Source: Roseivirga sp. UBA6052
GTDB lineage: Bacteria > Bacteroidota > Bacteroidia > Cytophagales > Cyclobacteriaceae
Length of the DNA stretch: 64,000 nt
Assembly: GCA_002427755.1 (NCBI GenBank)
Contig: DIYO01000001.1
Span: forward strand, 744,001 to 808,000
Direction: 5' to 3'
Of the stretch, positions 1 through 8,224 are shown piece by piece. Positions within the stretch are counted from its first letter, which is position 1. Each line of letters starts with the position of its first letter. A program made the position numbers and the translations under genes. The notes under the pieces are model-generated. The model did no database searches, had not been told where the DNA came from, and saw nothing but the letters and a program-made list of their open reading frames with translations.

Positions 1-2
1 CC

Positions 3-1082
3 GTAAATGACAAGCACACATCAGATCTTTGGATTTGGGAAGGTGTTGATGGAAGAGACTATGCAGTAACGGGTACTTGGGGTGCTGATGGGAAAGCCTA
101 TTTCTGGGATGTAACCGATCCGGCAAGCATTGTAAAAATTGATTCTGTTCAAGTAGACGCAAGAACCGTTAACGATGTGAAAATCTCTGCAGATGGTACA
201 ATTTGCGTCATTAGCCGTGAAGGTGCTTCAAACAGAAAAAATGGACTTGTAATCATTGATGTAAAAGACCCTAGCAATGCTGAAATAATTTCAAGATTCG
301 ATGAAAACATGACAGGAGGCGTACACAATGTATTCATATATGAGAATCATATATATGCCCTTTCAGGTGGACAAAAGTATTACATCATCAATATCGATGA
401 TCCTAAAAACCCGAAAGCAGTAGGTAAATACGAACTGGATACTCCTGGCCATGCTATTCACGATGTATGGGTTGAAGATGGCATTGCTTACTCTTCTAAT
501 TGGGGAGATGGAATCCATATGGTAGATGTGGGTAATGGTATTGCAGGCGGATCACCTTCTAATCCGGTTAAGATTTCTAGTTATGCTTATCCAAATAAAG
601 CCAATCACGCCTCTTTCCCATACAAAAGTAAAACCGGTAAGTTCTATGTAATTGGTGGCGATGAAATCTTCCCTTACGGATTAGACACAGGTAAAGGTGG
701 TGTAAATATGGCCGGTGGCTATTTGCACGTAATCGACTTTACTGATTTGGACAATCCGGAAGAAGTGGCAAGATTCGAGATTCCGTATGCAGGTTCTCAC
801 AACTATTGGATTGAAGATGATATTCTCTACGTAGCATTCTACAATGCAGGTGTTCGCGTAGTTGATTTAAGCGGTGAGCTAATGGGAGATCTTAGAGCTC
901 AAGGCAGAGAAATTGCATGGATTATTCCTAACGATGCTAACGGGTATTCTCCAAATGCACCATTCACTTGGGGTGCTCAACTCCATAAAGGACATATCTT
1001 CTACTCAGATTGGAATAGCGGTTTATGGTCAGCCAAAATGGAGCCCGTTAAACCTCAGGAAACTAAGATCCAAAGCAAATGA
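3..1082 (+). CDS. LVIVD-repeat secreted protein, 5' end outside the window
   Basis: The reading frame is open from base 3, so the gene is cut by the left edge; 359 residues of its C-terminal part are visible. They match residues ~303-661 of the next gene nearly block for block (SDLWIWEG, DARTVNDVK, SREGASNRKNGLVI, AGSHNYW, and the end KIQSK). The repeats of the form LVIVD/VVDL with DPxNP turns are those of the LVIVD family, predicted beta-propellers of unknown function on the Bacteroidota cell surface. The stop overlaps the next start by 4 nt (ATGA), implying translational coupling. The missing N-terminus probably carries a signal peptide and Ig-like domains as in the neighbour (inference). 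Ligand and partner are unknown. Confidence 0.85.
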   Translation, partial: VNDKHTSDLWIWEGVDGRDYAVTGTWGADGKAYFWDVTDPASIVKIDSVQVDARTVNDVKISADGTICVISREGASNRKNGLVIIDVKDPSNAEIISRFDENMTGGVHNVFIYENHIYALSGGQKYYIINIDDPKNPKAVGKYELDTPGHAIHDVWVEDGIAYSSNWGDGIHMVDVGNGIAGGSPSNPVKISSYAYPNKANHASFPYKSKTGKFYVIGGDEIFPYGLDTGKGGVNMAGGYLHVIDFTDLDNPEEVARFEIPYAGSHNYWIEDDILYVAFYNAGVRVVDLSGELMGDLRAQGREIAWIIPNDANGYSPNAPFTWGAQLHKGHIFYSDWNSGLWSAKMEPVKPQETKIQSK

Positions 1083-3064
1083 TCCCTTTAAGACTAATTA
1101 AAAATACCACTAGAAGAATTTCGGCTGTCGCACTCATTGCGATAGCCGTTAGTCTTTCTTTTGAGGCATTCGCTCAAAAGAAGATCATCATCGAAACGAC
1201 TGATCTGGACTTTAATGTGGGAGATAAAAGAAAGATATCAGCTTATGTTGAAGAAGATGGCAAAAGAATAGAGGCTAATGTTAGGTTATACTCTAGAGAT
1301 AAGAAAAAGCTGTATATAGATAGTGAAGGTATGGCAGAGGCATTTCTACCAGGAGAGGTAAATATCCTTGCCTTTGTACCGGGTGTGAGACATGCTTTCA
1401 ATGTTAATGTAAATTTCCCTGCCATAGCAGAAATCAGAATTTCAGATATACCTGAAAATGTTTATGCCGGCTCCCCTATTAAGCTTCAATATAAGATTAT
1501 TGATGAAGCCGGTCTAGACAGAAATGACGTACAAGTCTCATTCAACTCATCTGATGAGGAAATTGCCGTGGTTGATGACTTTGGTAATGTCTACACGCAA
1601 GCTAAAGGAAACGTTAAGGTCACAGCTCGTGTCGATAACATCGAAAATGTCATCAACATAAATGTTCAGACAAATCCTATAGAAAAACTACAACTCGATG
1701 TAGAAAGTGATGGCAATCGTACTGGAGATGTATTCCGTTTCTCAGCCAACGCAGTAGATAAAAATGGTAATTCGGTAGACGTTCCCATTAGATATTCATT
1801 TGATGGTAAGGCAGATGATGTATCTACATCTGCTTCTGGATTAATTAGACAAGATGGTCGATTCGTAGCTGATAAGGCAGGTATATATAGCGTTACCGCC
1901 TCTGCTGGTGTTGCCACTGCTCAAAAGACTTTTAGAATTAGTGAGCGAGATGTCTACAGAAAAATAGAAACTGTAGGGCAAGGATTGGTCACAGAAAAAT
2001 TCACTTCCGATTTATGGATTTGGGAAGGACAAGACGGCCGTGATTACGGTGTAACCGGTACATGGAATGCTGATGGAACAGCGTACTTCTGGGATGTAAC
2101 TGACCCGTCTAACATCTCTCGTATCGATAGTATACAGGTAGACGCTAGAACAGTGAATGATGTTAAAGTATCAGAAGACGGTAACATTACAGTGATTAGT
2201 CGTGAAGGTGCATCAAATAGAAAAAATGGTCTCGTTATTCTCGACACTTCTAATCCTAGAGATGTTAAGATCATTTCTACTTTCGATGAAAACCTAACGG
2301 GTGGCGTGCACAATGTATTTATTGATAAAGGATATATCTATGCACTCAGTGCCGGACAGAAATACTATATCATAGACATTAAAGATCCTAAGAATCCTAA
2401 GGCTGTCAGTAAATTCGAACTAGAAACACCGGGACATTCTATTCACGATGTTTGGGTGCAAGATGGCATAGCCTATTCTTCAAACTGGTCAGATGGTGTG
2501 CAATTGGTAGACGTGGGCAATGGCATTGCAGGAGGATCTCCTGAAAATCCTGTACAATTCGCAAGCTACACCTACCCTAGTGGTGACAATCATGCGGCAT
2601 TTCCGTTTAAGAGTAAATCAACTGGCAAATTCTATGTGATAGCTGGAGATGAAGTTTTCCCATATGCTGAAAATGGATCTTATTTAGCTGGTGGCTATCT
2701 CCACATGATAGACTTTACCGATTTAGATAACCCTGAAGAAGTAGCAAGATTTGAGGTGCCATTTGCGGGATCTCACAACTACTGGGTAGACGAAGAAAGC
2801 GAAACGCTTTACGCCACTTTTTACAATGGTGGGGTTCGTGTAATAGATATTAGTGGTGAATTAATGGGAGATCTTTTGGCCCAAGGTAGACAAATAAACT
2901 TCTTTTTACCTGGTGACCCCGATGGCTTTATTCCAAATATGCCACAAACATGGGGAGCGCAATTGCATAAAGGGCATCTCTTTTACTCTGATATGCATAG
3001 CGGATTATGGGCTTCGAAAGTTGCCCCAAAAGAAACTGAAACTGTAAAAATCCAAAGCAAGTAA
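1079..3064 (+). CDS. Ig-like plus LVIVD-repeat secreted protein
   Basis: 661 residues. Residues ~1-33 are a signal peptide ending at about FAQ-KK. Residues ~35-285 are beta-rich and look like tandem bacterial Ig-like (BIG2-type) domains, with phrases such as VYTQAKGNVKVTARV and KAGIYSVTASAG. Residues ~290-650 are the LVIVD propeller (NGLVILD, GGVRVIDIS, DFTDLDNPEEVARF). No T9SS sorting domain is visible at the C-terminus, which ends KIQSK like the upstream paralogue. It overlaps the upstream gene by 4 nt and is followed after 6 nt by the Met/His-rich propeller gene, so the three form one operon. The biochemical role of LVIVD proteins is not established. Confidence 0.9.
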   Translation: MIPLRLIKNTTRRISAVALIAIAVSLSFEAFAQKKIIIETTDLDFNVGDKRKISAYVEEDGKRIEANVRLYSRDKKKLYIDSEGMAEAFLPGEVNILAFVPGVRHAFNVNVNFPAIAEIRISDIPENVYAGSPIKLQYKIIDEAGLDRNDVQVSFNSSDEEIAVVDDFGNVYTQAKGNVKVTARVDNIENVININVQTNPIEKLQLDVESDGNRTGDVFRFSANAVDKNGNSVDVPIRYSFDGKADDVSTSASGLIRQDGRFVADKAGIYSVTASAGVATAQKTFRISERDVYRKIETVGQGLVTEKFTSDLWIWEGQDGRDYGVTGTWNADGTAYFWDVTDPSNISRIDSIQVDARTVNDVKVSEDGNITVISREGASNRKNGLVILDTSNPRDVKIISTFDENLTGGVHNVFIDKGYIYALSAGQKYYIIDIKDPKNPKAVSKFELETPGHSIHDVWVQDGIAYSSNWSDGVQLVDVGNGIAGGSPENPVQFASYTYPSGDNHAAFPFKSKSTGKFYVIAGDEVFPYAENGSYLAGGYLHMIDFTDLDNPEEVARFEVPFAGSHNYWVDEESETLYATFYNGGVRVIDISGELMGDLLAQGRQINFFLPGDPDGFIPNMPQTWGAQLHKGHLFYSDMHSGLWASKVAPKETETVKIQSK

Positions 3065-3070
3065 ACAGCA

Positions 3071-4315
3071 ATGGAAATTATGAAAACAATTACACTTAAA
3101 AGATCAATATGGGCTTATGCCTTAGGCATGGCACTAATGCTTATCGCTTATTCAGGTCAGGCACAGAATTACTATGTGTATGTTACTGCGGAGTCAGAAG
3201 ACGAAGTATCTGTAATCAAATTTGATGGTGAAAAAGCTGAAAACATTAAGGACATACCTGTTGGTGTTTGGCCGGCAGAAATTGAAGGACCTCATGGTAT
3301 TACGGTGGGACCTAATGGCGAATACTGGTACCTAAGCATGGCGCATGGTAATCCTTATGGTACGCTATACAAATACAAAACTGGTACTGATGAGGTAGTC
3401 GGAACAGTACAACTAGGCCTCTTCCCTGCCTCTATGCAAATCTCCCCAGTTACAGGACTTCTATATTGCGTAAACTTCAATCTTCATGGAGATATGGTGC
3501 CAAGTACTGTGTCTGTGGTAGACGTAGAATCCATGACAGAATTGGAGCAGATTACCACAGGGGCTATGCCTCATGGTAGCCGCCTTTCAGCAGATGGAAT
3601 GAAGCACTACTCTGTAGCCATGATGTCTGGAGAATTATTCGAAATCGATGCATTCAATCTTAAAGTGGCTAGAACATTAGATCTAGATGAAGCTTCTAAG
3701 ATGCTCGATATGGATCATTCTAAGATGGATCACAGTAAAATGGACCATAGCAAAATGGACCACTCTAAGATGGATCATGATGCTGATAAAAAGGAAATGG
3801 ACCATTCTAAAATGAATCATTCCAAAATGGACCACAGTAAAATGGGACACGATATGGGCGGCATGAAGCACTCAGCGTTTAAACCTACTTGGGTAAGTCC
3901 TCATCCAACTAAAGATGTGGTTTATGTAGCTGGCAATGGTCAGGCAGAAGTTTTAGAGATTGATACTAAAACTTGGAAGCCTACACGCAAATTCAAAACC
4001 GACAAAGGACCATACAACATTGATTTAAGCCCTGATGGCAAGTATATGGTGGTTTCTTACAAGACAGCTGCCAAAACAGGTATCTGGGATTTAGAGAGTG
4101 GTAAAGAGTTGGCCAGATTAGACAATAGCCAGAAAGTAACCCATGGGGTAGCCATATCTAGCGACAGTAAGTATGCTTTTGTAACTGTAGAGGGTATGTA
4201 CGATGAGAGTGGAAAAGTAGATGTAATTGACCTTTCTACAATGAAAGTCGTTGATACTGCGGAACTTGGCAAACAAGCTGGTGGTATAGCTTTCTGGAAG
4301 GTAGACGAAGAGTAG
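3071..4315 (+). CDS. YncE-like beta-propeller with Met/His-rich metal-binding-type insertion
   Basis: 414 residues with a signal peptide (hydrophobic stretch then SGQAQ). An alternative start is the ATG at 3080. The body has YVTN/YncE-type propeller blades (YVTAESEDEVSVIKFDG, ISPVTGLLYCVNF, LSPDGKYMVVSYKT, ISSDSKYAFVTVEG). Between two blades, residues ~214-268 are a low-complexity run of MDHSK units with MNHSK and MGHD variants, ending MGGMKHS. Runs of this type are known from periplasmic copper-resistance proteins such as the CopB/PcoB N-terminus, so Cu(I)/Cu(II) or other soft-metal binding is a reasonable inference. As last gene of the LVIVD operon it probably acts outside the inner membrane with the two LVIVD proteins. 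No haem-binding CxxCH is present. Confidence 0.85.
   Translation: MEIMKTITLKRSIWAYALGMALMLIAYSGQAQNYYVYVTAESEDEVSVIKFDGEKAENIKDIPVGVWPAEIEGPHGITVGPNGEYWYLSMAHGNPYGTLYKYKTGTDEVVGTVQLGLFPASMQISPVTGLLYCVNFNLHGDMVPSTVSVVDVESMTELEQITTGAMPHGSRLSADGMKHYSVAMMSGELFEIDAFNLKVARTLDLDEASKMLDMDHSKMDHSKMDHSKMDHSKMDHDADKKEMDHSKMNHSKMDHSKMGHDMGGMKHSAFKPTWVSPHPTKDVVYVAGNGQAEVLEIDTKTWKPTRKFKTDKGPYNIDLSPDGKYMVVSYKTAAKTGIWDLESGKELARLDNSQKVTHGVAISSDSKYAFVTVEGMYDESGKVDVIDLSTMKVVDTAELGKQAGGIAFWKVDEE
3710..3874 (+). repeat. In-frame 15-bp repeats coding for MDHSK units
   Basis: Eight related units lie inside the propeller gene: 3710, 3725, 3740, 3755, a 27-nt variant at 3770, then 3797, 3812 and 3827, followed by a degenerate tail from 3842. 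The pattern is ATG-GAY-CAY-Ser-AAR. Serine codons alternate between TCT/TCC and AGT/AGC while the peptide stays the same, so the array looks old and protein-selected rather than freshly slipped. Confidence 0.9.
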
Positions 4316-4356
4316 AAAAAACTTCAAAAAACATTTTCAAATAAGAATCAGAGCAC

Positions 4357-4364
4357 TACTTTTG
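4357..4364 (+). promoter_or_regulatory. Probable -7 box of the tRNA-Gln promoter
   Basis: TACTTTTG matches the Bacteroidota -7 consensus TAnnTTTG and lies 17 nt before the tRNA. A weak -33-like TTTTC sits about 19 nt upstream (4334-4338). Confidence 0.55.
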
Positions 4365-4380
4365 TACTCCGATTTCAGGA

Positions 4381-4453
4381 TGGTCTATGGTGTAACTGGC
4401 AACACGTCTGATTTTGGTTCAGAAGAGTCTAGGTTCGAGCCCTAGTAGACCAA
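4381..4453 (+). tRNA. tRNA-Gln (anticodon TTG)
   Basis: Full cloverleaf by eye: acceptor TGGTCTA (4381-4387) pairs perfectly with TAGACCA (4446-4452), discriminator A at 4453; anticodon stem TCTGA/TCAGA around loop TTTTGGT with anticodon TTG at 4414-4416; T-stem CTAGG/CCTAG with loop TTCGAGC. The U-A first acceptor pair is typical of tRNA-Gln. No CCA is encoded, as discriminator A is followed by CTTC. It precedes prs and is separated from it by a terminator. Confidence 0.95.
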
Positions 4454-4460
4454 CTTCAAA

Positions 4461-4483
4461 ACCCCGCTAATGCGGGGTTTTTT
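4461..4483 (+). terminator. Intrinsic terminator after tRNA-Gln
   Basis: Stem CCCCGC (4462-4467), loop TAAT, GCGGGG (4472-4477), then a run of six T. Confidence 0.9.
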
Positions 4484-4519
4484 ATTATTATCAATCCTCC
4501 CCTTTTCTAATAAAATGTT

Positions 4520-4527
4520 TACCTTTG
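4520..4527 (+). promoter_or_regulatory. Probable -7 box of the prs promoter
   Basis: TACCTTTG is a full match to TAnnTTTG. It ends 10 nt before the assigned TTG start of prs, which leaves a 5' leader of only a few nucleotides. Confidence 0.6.
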
Positions 4528-4537
4528 CACCTCAAAT

Positions 4538-5485
4538 TTGAGCAAGGTGAATAAACAAGGACATGCTAATCAGCTATTTGTAGGTAACGGTTCTCCGGAA
4601 CTTGGTCAGAAAATCGCAGAATTTTATGGTCAAGGTCTAGGTGAAATCAAACTACAGAAATTTAGCGATGGCGAGATGGCTCCCTACTACAACGAATCTG
4701 TTCGTGGTGCCAACGTGTTCTTAATTCAATCTACTATGGCTCCTAGCGACAATCTTATTGAGCTTTGCTTAATGATTGATGCAGCTAAAAGAGCAAGTGC
4801 CTACAAGGCCATAGCAGTTATACCTTACTTTGGTTATGCGCGTCAAGACAGAAAAGACAAGCCAAGAATTGCTATTGGTGCAAAATTGATGGCTAACATC
4901 TTAACTGCTGCTGGCGCTGATAGAATCATGACTTTGGACCTGCACGCAGGCCAAATTCAAGGATTCTTTGACATTCCGGTAGATCACTTAAACGCTACTG
5001 CGATTTTTGTGCCTTACCTAAGGAGCCTCAATTTGAACAATATTCTTTTTGCCTCTCCTGATGTGGGTGGTGTTAAAAGAACAAGGTCTTATGCGCAGTA
5101 TTTCGATGCAGAAATGGTCGTAATTGACAAACATAGAAAAAGACCTAACGAGGTTGCTGAAATGCGCATAATTGGTAGCGTAGAAGGCAGAGACGTAGTA
5201 CTTGTAGATGACTTGATCGATACAGGTGGTACACTTTGTAAAGCAGCCAAGATTGTAATGGAAAATGGTGCTAAATCTGTTAGAGCAGTATGTACACATC
5301 CTGTCCTTTCTGGAAAAGCCTATGAAAATATTAATAACTCAGTGTTAGACGAGTTAGTAGTAACTGACTCGATTCCATTGAAAGAAAAGTCTGAGAAGAT
5401 TAAAGTGTTAACCGTTGCAGAGCTATTTGCTAAGGCAATCAACAATGTATCTGCAGACGGATCAGTAAGTCAATTATTTATTTAA
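4538..5485 (+). CDS. prs: Ribose-phosphate pyrophosphokinase
   Basis: 315 residues, the usual length. It makes PRPP from ribose 5-phosphate and ATP for purine, pyrimidine, His, Trp and NAD synthesis in the cytoplasm. Visible signatures are KFSDGE (~41-46), NESVRGANVFLIQST, the catalytic flexible-loop region IPYFGYARQDRKDKPR (~96-111), the metal-binding DLHAGQIQGFFD, and the PRPP-binding loop VDDLIDTGGT (~221-230). The start is a TTG at 4538; a GTG at 4547 is an in-frame alternative, and no in-frame ATG exists near the family's expected N-terminus. rplY follows after 12 nt and is probably co-transcribed. Close to certain for function, less so for the exact start. Confidence 0.96.
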   Translation: MSKVNKQGHANQLFVGNGSPELGQKIAEFYGQGLGEIKLQKFSDGEMAPYYNESVRGANVFLIQSTMAPSDNLIELCLMIDAAKRASAYKAIAVIPYFGYARQDRKDKPRIAIGAKLMANILTAAGADRIMTLDLHAGQIQGFFDIPVDHLNATAIFVPYLRSLNLNNILFASPDVGGVKRTRSYAQYFDAEMVVIDKHRKRPNEVAEMRIIGSVEGRDVVLVDDLIDTGGTLCKAAKIVMENGAKSVRAVCTHPVLSGKAYENINNSVLDELVVTDSIPLKEKSEKIKVLTVAELFAKAINNVSADGSVSQLFI

Positions 5486-5497
5486 ATACATATTAAA

Positions 5498-6103
5498 ATG
5501 AGAACAGTTGAGATTATAGGGTTTAAAAGAGCAAATCTCGGTAAATCAGAATCTAACAAACTTCGTCAAGAAGGAAATGTACCAGGCGTACTTTATGGTG
5601 GTGATGAGCAGATACACTTCTATGCTGCAGCTATCCAGTTTCGTCCTGTATTGTACACTCCAGAAGCTTGTTTCATCAAATTAAACATTGAAGGTCAGGA
5701 GTTCGAAGCGATTGTACAAGAGTCGCAATGGCATCCAGTAAGCGAAATGCTTTTACACGTAGACCTTCTACAATTATTCAGAGGAAAACCAATCAAAATG
5801 GATATTCCTGTTAAAACGTTAGGTACAGCACTTGGTGTTAAGAATGGTGGTACACTTATTCTTAAGAACAGAAAGCTAAGTGTTTTAGCACTTCCTAAAG
5901 ATATGCCTGAATCAATTGATATTGATGTTAGCGAGTTGAGAATTGGTAAAGCGATTAAAGTAGGTGAGTTACCAACTGAGAACTTCGAATTCTTGACAAG
6001 TCCTTTAGTAACCGTGGTTAACGTAGCAATTCCAAGAGCGCTTAGAGGTAAGTCTGCTGCTGAATTGGAGGCTGCTGAAGAAGAAGCGGAAGCTGAAGAG
6101 TAA
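5498..6103 (+). CDS. rplY: 50S ribosomal protein L25/general stress protein Ctc
   Basis: 201 residues: an N-terminal L25 5S-rRNA-binding domain (~1-95, with ANLGKSESNKLRQEGNVPGV and the VQESQWHPV stretch) followed by the TL5/CTC C-terminal domain (~98-185, IDVSELRIGKAIKVGEL) and an acidic Ala/Glu tail. This is the long, two-domain form found outside the enterobacteria. It lies 12 nt after prs and is followed by a terminator and then pth, a common order in Bacteroidota. Confidence 0.95.
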   Translation: MRTVEIIGFKRANLGKSESNKLRQEGNVPGVLYGGDEQIHFYAAAIQFRPVLYTPEACFIKLNIEGQEFEAIVQESQWHPVSEMLLHVDLLQLFRGKPIKMDIPVKTLGTALGVKNGGTLILKNRKLSVLALPKDMPESIDIDVSELRIGKAIKVGELPTENFEFLTSPLVTVVNVAIPRALRGKSAAELEAAEEEAEAEE

Positions 6104-6129
6104 ACATATTACTACTTTGAATAAACTGA

Positions 6130-6158
6130 AATCCTGCCCTATTCGGGTGGGATTTTTT
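6130..6158 (+). terminator. Intrinsic terminator after prs-rplY
   Basis: A ten-pair stem with two G-T wobbles (6130-6139 with 6145-6154), loop TATTC, and a run of six T from 6153. Confidence 0.85.
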
Positions 6159-6185
6159 ATTTTCGCGCAATAACTCTTAAACAAG

Positions 6186-6746
6186 ATGAAATACTTAATC
6201 ATCGGACTTGGCAACATAGGTGCAGAATATGAACTGACCAGACATAACATAGGCTTTCTTATCCTAGATAGATTAGCCGATAAACATGATGCTAAGTTTG
6301 AAATGGATAGACTTGCTTACCATACCGAGATCAAGCATAAAGGCAGGGCCATCCATCTGATTAAACCTACAACCTATATGAATCTGAGTGGTAAGGCTAT
6401 GCGTCATTGGATGACCGAGTTGAAGATTCAGAAAGAAAACTGCCTTGTGATTGTTGACGATATCGCTATCCCATTTGGTAAACTAAGAATGCGCGCTAAG
6501 GGCTCTGATGCTGGTCACAACGGATTAAAAAATATAGCCGACCTCACAGGAGGCCAAAACTACCCCAGGCTAAAATTTGGTATTGGAGATGATTTCCCAA
6601 AAGGCCGTCAAGTAGACTATGTGCTGAGTAAGTTCACGCAAAAAGAGTTTGATGAGCTTCCCTTTGCAATGGATAAAGCCATTGACATGATTTATGGTTT
6701 TACCAGCATTGGCATTACCAGAACCATGAATCAGTATAATGATTAG
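6186..6746 (+). CDS. pth: Peptidyl-tRNA hydrolase
   Basis: 186 residues. It releases peptides from peptidyl-tRNA that drops off ribosomes. Conserved residues are visible: N10 in GLGNIGAEYE, catalytic H20 in TRHNIGF, KPTTYMNLSG (60-69), D91/D92 in VDDIAIPFGKLRMR, and GHNGL (110-114). Position 11 is Ile where many bacteria have Pro (GLGNPG). It has its own ATG 27 nt after the terminator's T-run. Confidence 0.96.
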   Translation: MKYLIIGLGNIGAEYELTRHNIGFLILDRLADKHDAKFEMDRLAYHTEIKHKGRAIHLIKPTTYMNLSGKAMRHWMTELKIQKENCLVIVDDIAIPFGKLRMRAKGSDAGHNGLKNIADLTGGQNYPRLKFGIGDDFPKGRQVDYVLSKFTQKEFDELPFAMDKAIDMIYGFTSIGITRTMNQYND

Positions 6747-6831
6747 GTGTTGAGGCTCTAGATTTAAGGATTAAGATTTTTACATTATAACTTAACCACC
6801 TCATCATATCATAACTTAATCACCCTACAAA

Positions 6832-7119
6832 ATGCAAATCAACTTAGGCATTCAGGTTGTTCCTATCTCAGATCGTGAATCTGGCTTTCCGGTAATAGAT
6901 AAGTGTATCGAATTAACACAGAACTCTGGCATAAAATACACGGTCACTCCTTTTGAAACCGTACTTGAAGGACAATATGAGGAGATTATGACATTAGTGG
7001 ATCAAATCTATAAAACAGCAAACGAGCTAAGTCCTGAACTAGTAATCAACATTAGAATTCATTCGAGAAGAGACTTGGATGTAGTTGGATCTGAGAAAAC
7101 TGATAAGTTCGATCAGTAA
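6832..7119 (+). CDS. MTH1187/UPF0045-type thiamine-binding-like protein
   Basis: 95 residues, matching the short family (DUF77/MTH1187/YqgV). The pattern of a leading beta strand (INLGIQVVPI), a helix with a conserved Asp, the strand KYTVTPFETVLEGQYEEIM and a C-terminal VINIRIHSRRDLD is characteristic. Members bind thiamine or related pyrimidines in structural studies; a physiological role is not settled. It is cytoplasmic and stands alone between pth and the padR cassette. Confidence 0.8.
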   Translation: MQINLGIQVVPISDRESGFPVIDKCIELTQNSGIKYTVTPFETVLEGQYEEIMTLVDQIYKTANELSPELVINIRIHSRRDLDVVGSEKTDKFDQ

Positions 7120-7157
7120 CCGTTAATCAACTTTATTGAAGCATTTTAATACTTAAG

Positions 7158-7175
7158 TTTCTTATGTATAAGAAA
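7158..7175. promoter_or_regulatory. Palindrome upstream of padR, candidate operator
   Basis: Arms TTTCTTAT (7158-7165) and ATAAGAAA (7168-7175) are perfectly complementary across a GT centre, 17 nt before the padR start. PadR regulators usually repress their own operon through such dyads, so self-regulation is likely (inference). Confidence 0.5.
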
Positions 7176-7192
7176 ATTAGGTATACTTATGC

Positions 7193-7525
7193 ATGTCTTC
7201 AAGTAAACTTTTAAAAGGAAGCCTCGCCACTATTGTTCTCAAACTTTTAGAGGAGAATGAAAAAATGTACGGCTATGAGATTACCCAAAAGGTAAAAGCC
7301 ATAACTGCAGACGAGATTCAAATCACTGAAGGTGCCCTATACCCTACTTTACACAAGTTAGAAGCGGAAGGTCTGCTGACCACTGAAACACAACCTGTTG
7401 ATGGAAGGGTTCGCAAGTACTACTCATTGACCAAAGAAGGTAATGCTGCCGCTACTAATCGCATTGCCGAATTACAAGAGTTCTTGCTTAATCTTCAAAA
7501 AGTGTTGGATCCAAAACTGGCTTAA
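7193..7525 (+). CDS. PadR-family transcriptional regulator
   Basis: 110 residues, a compact PadR (PadR-s2-like) winged-helix protein. The family signature is clear: MYGYEITQKV (~26-35), TEGALYPTLHKLEAEGLL (~47-64) and the wing GRVRKYYSLTKEG. PadR proteins are dimeric repressors that usually control an adjacent membrane-protein gene and respond to stress or small hydrophobic ligands. Here the next gene starts 2 nt after the stop, and two more related membrane proteins follow, so all four are probably one transcript controlled by this protein. Confidence 0.93.
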   Translation: MSSSKLLKGSLATIVLKLLEENEKMYGYEITQKVKAITADEIQITEGALYPTLHKLEAEGLLTTETQPVDGRVRKYYSLTKEGNAAATNRIAELQEFLLNLQKVLDPKLA

Positions 7526-7527
7526 GA

Positions 7528-8220
7528 ATGAACAAAGAAGAAATAGATAATAGAATTGGCCAATATCTCAAATCAATCGATGTAAGAACCATGGAGTTCT
7601 TTGAGGAGATGTATGATCATATTTCTACCTCATTCGAAAACAGAGTGAATAAGGATCAGGACATCAATCAACACATTCAAGAACAAGTTCAACCTGCCTT
7701 TGGAGGCGTAAAGGGCATTCAAAGTATACAAAAAAAACAGCAGGGTTTTAGATCTAAAATGATCATGAAGCGATTCTTAGCAATCGCTAAAGACTATCTT
7801 ATATCTTGGCCATACGCAGCCTATACCCTCCTCATCACACTTCTTATCATTCAGGCGAATCAAGTCTTTCAACCCAAGCATGTGCTACTTTATACAATGG
7901 CTGGAGGAGTAATTGTTGCTATTGGATTGAGTGGCTTTGATAGTATTAAGTTTTACCTAAAATGTAGAAAGCAAAACAAGTATTACAGACAGTCAGACGT
8001 TAATCTGAGACTTCTAGGACTTGCCACACTAGGAACCAGCAGTGTTAACCTGTTTCTCAATTTATTTGGCCTTCTCTTCTTTGGCTCTCAAGACGCTGCC
8101 ATGGAGTTCTATTTGAATTATCCGGTATTGCAAGTTGCCATGTCAACTGTTTTTACGCTTTATGCATTAGTCTATATTAAAATCCACAAAGAGCGGTTCG
8201 TCTATAAAATCTCAATTTAA
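7528..8220 (+). CDS. PadR-linked membrane protein 1
   Basis: 230 residues, no recognised name. Residues ~1-75 are helical and soluble, with a pattern shared by the next two genes: a short helix, then MEFFEEMYDHISTSFENR, then an acidic region and VQPAFGGVKGIQ. This resembles the helical HAAS/DUF1700-type domain often encoded next to padR genes. It is followed by about four membrane spans (~95-215). It probably sits in the inner membrane as an effector or partner of the PadR circuit (inference). Confidence 0.75.
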   Translation: MNKEEIDNRIGQYLKSIDVRTMEFFEEMYDHISTSFENRVNKDQDINQHIQEQVQPAFGGVKGIQSIQKKQQGFRSKMIMKRFLAIAKDYLISWPYAAYTLLITLLIIQANQVFQPKHVLLYTMAGGVIVAIGLSGFDSIKFYLKCRKQNKYYRQSDVNLRLLGLATLGTSSVNLFLNLFGLLFFGSQDAAMEFYLNYPVLQVAMSTVFTLYALVYIKIHKERFVYKISI

Positions 8221-8224
8221 ACTC

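Noticed and set aside
3683..3871. Minus-strand frame full of His/Met (antisense of the MDHSK repeat)
   Set aside because: It is the mirror of an in-frame repeat on the plus strand; the plus-strand gene has a signal peptide and propeller blades on both sides.
3710..3874. Possible CRISPR-like or minisatellite array
   Set aside because: Units are 15 nt, contiguous, in frame and without spacers.
5018..5299. 93-codon open frame antisense to prs
   Set aside because: Shadow of prs coding sequence.
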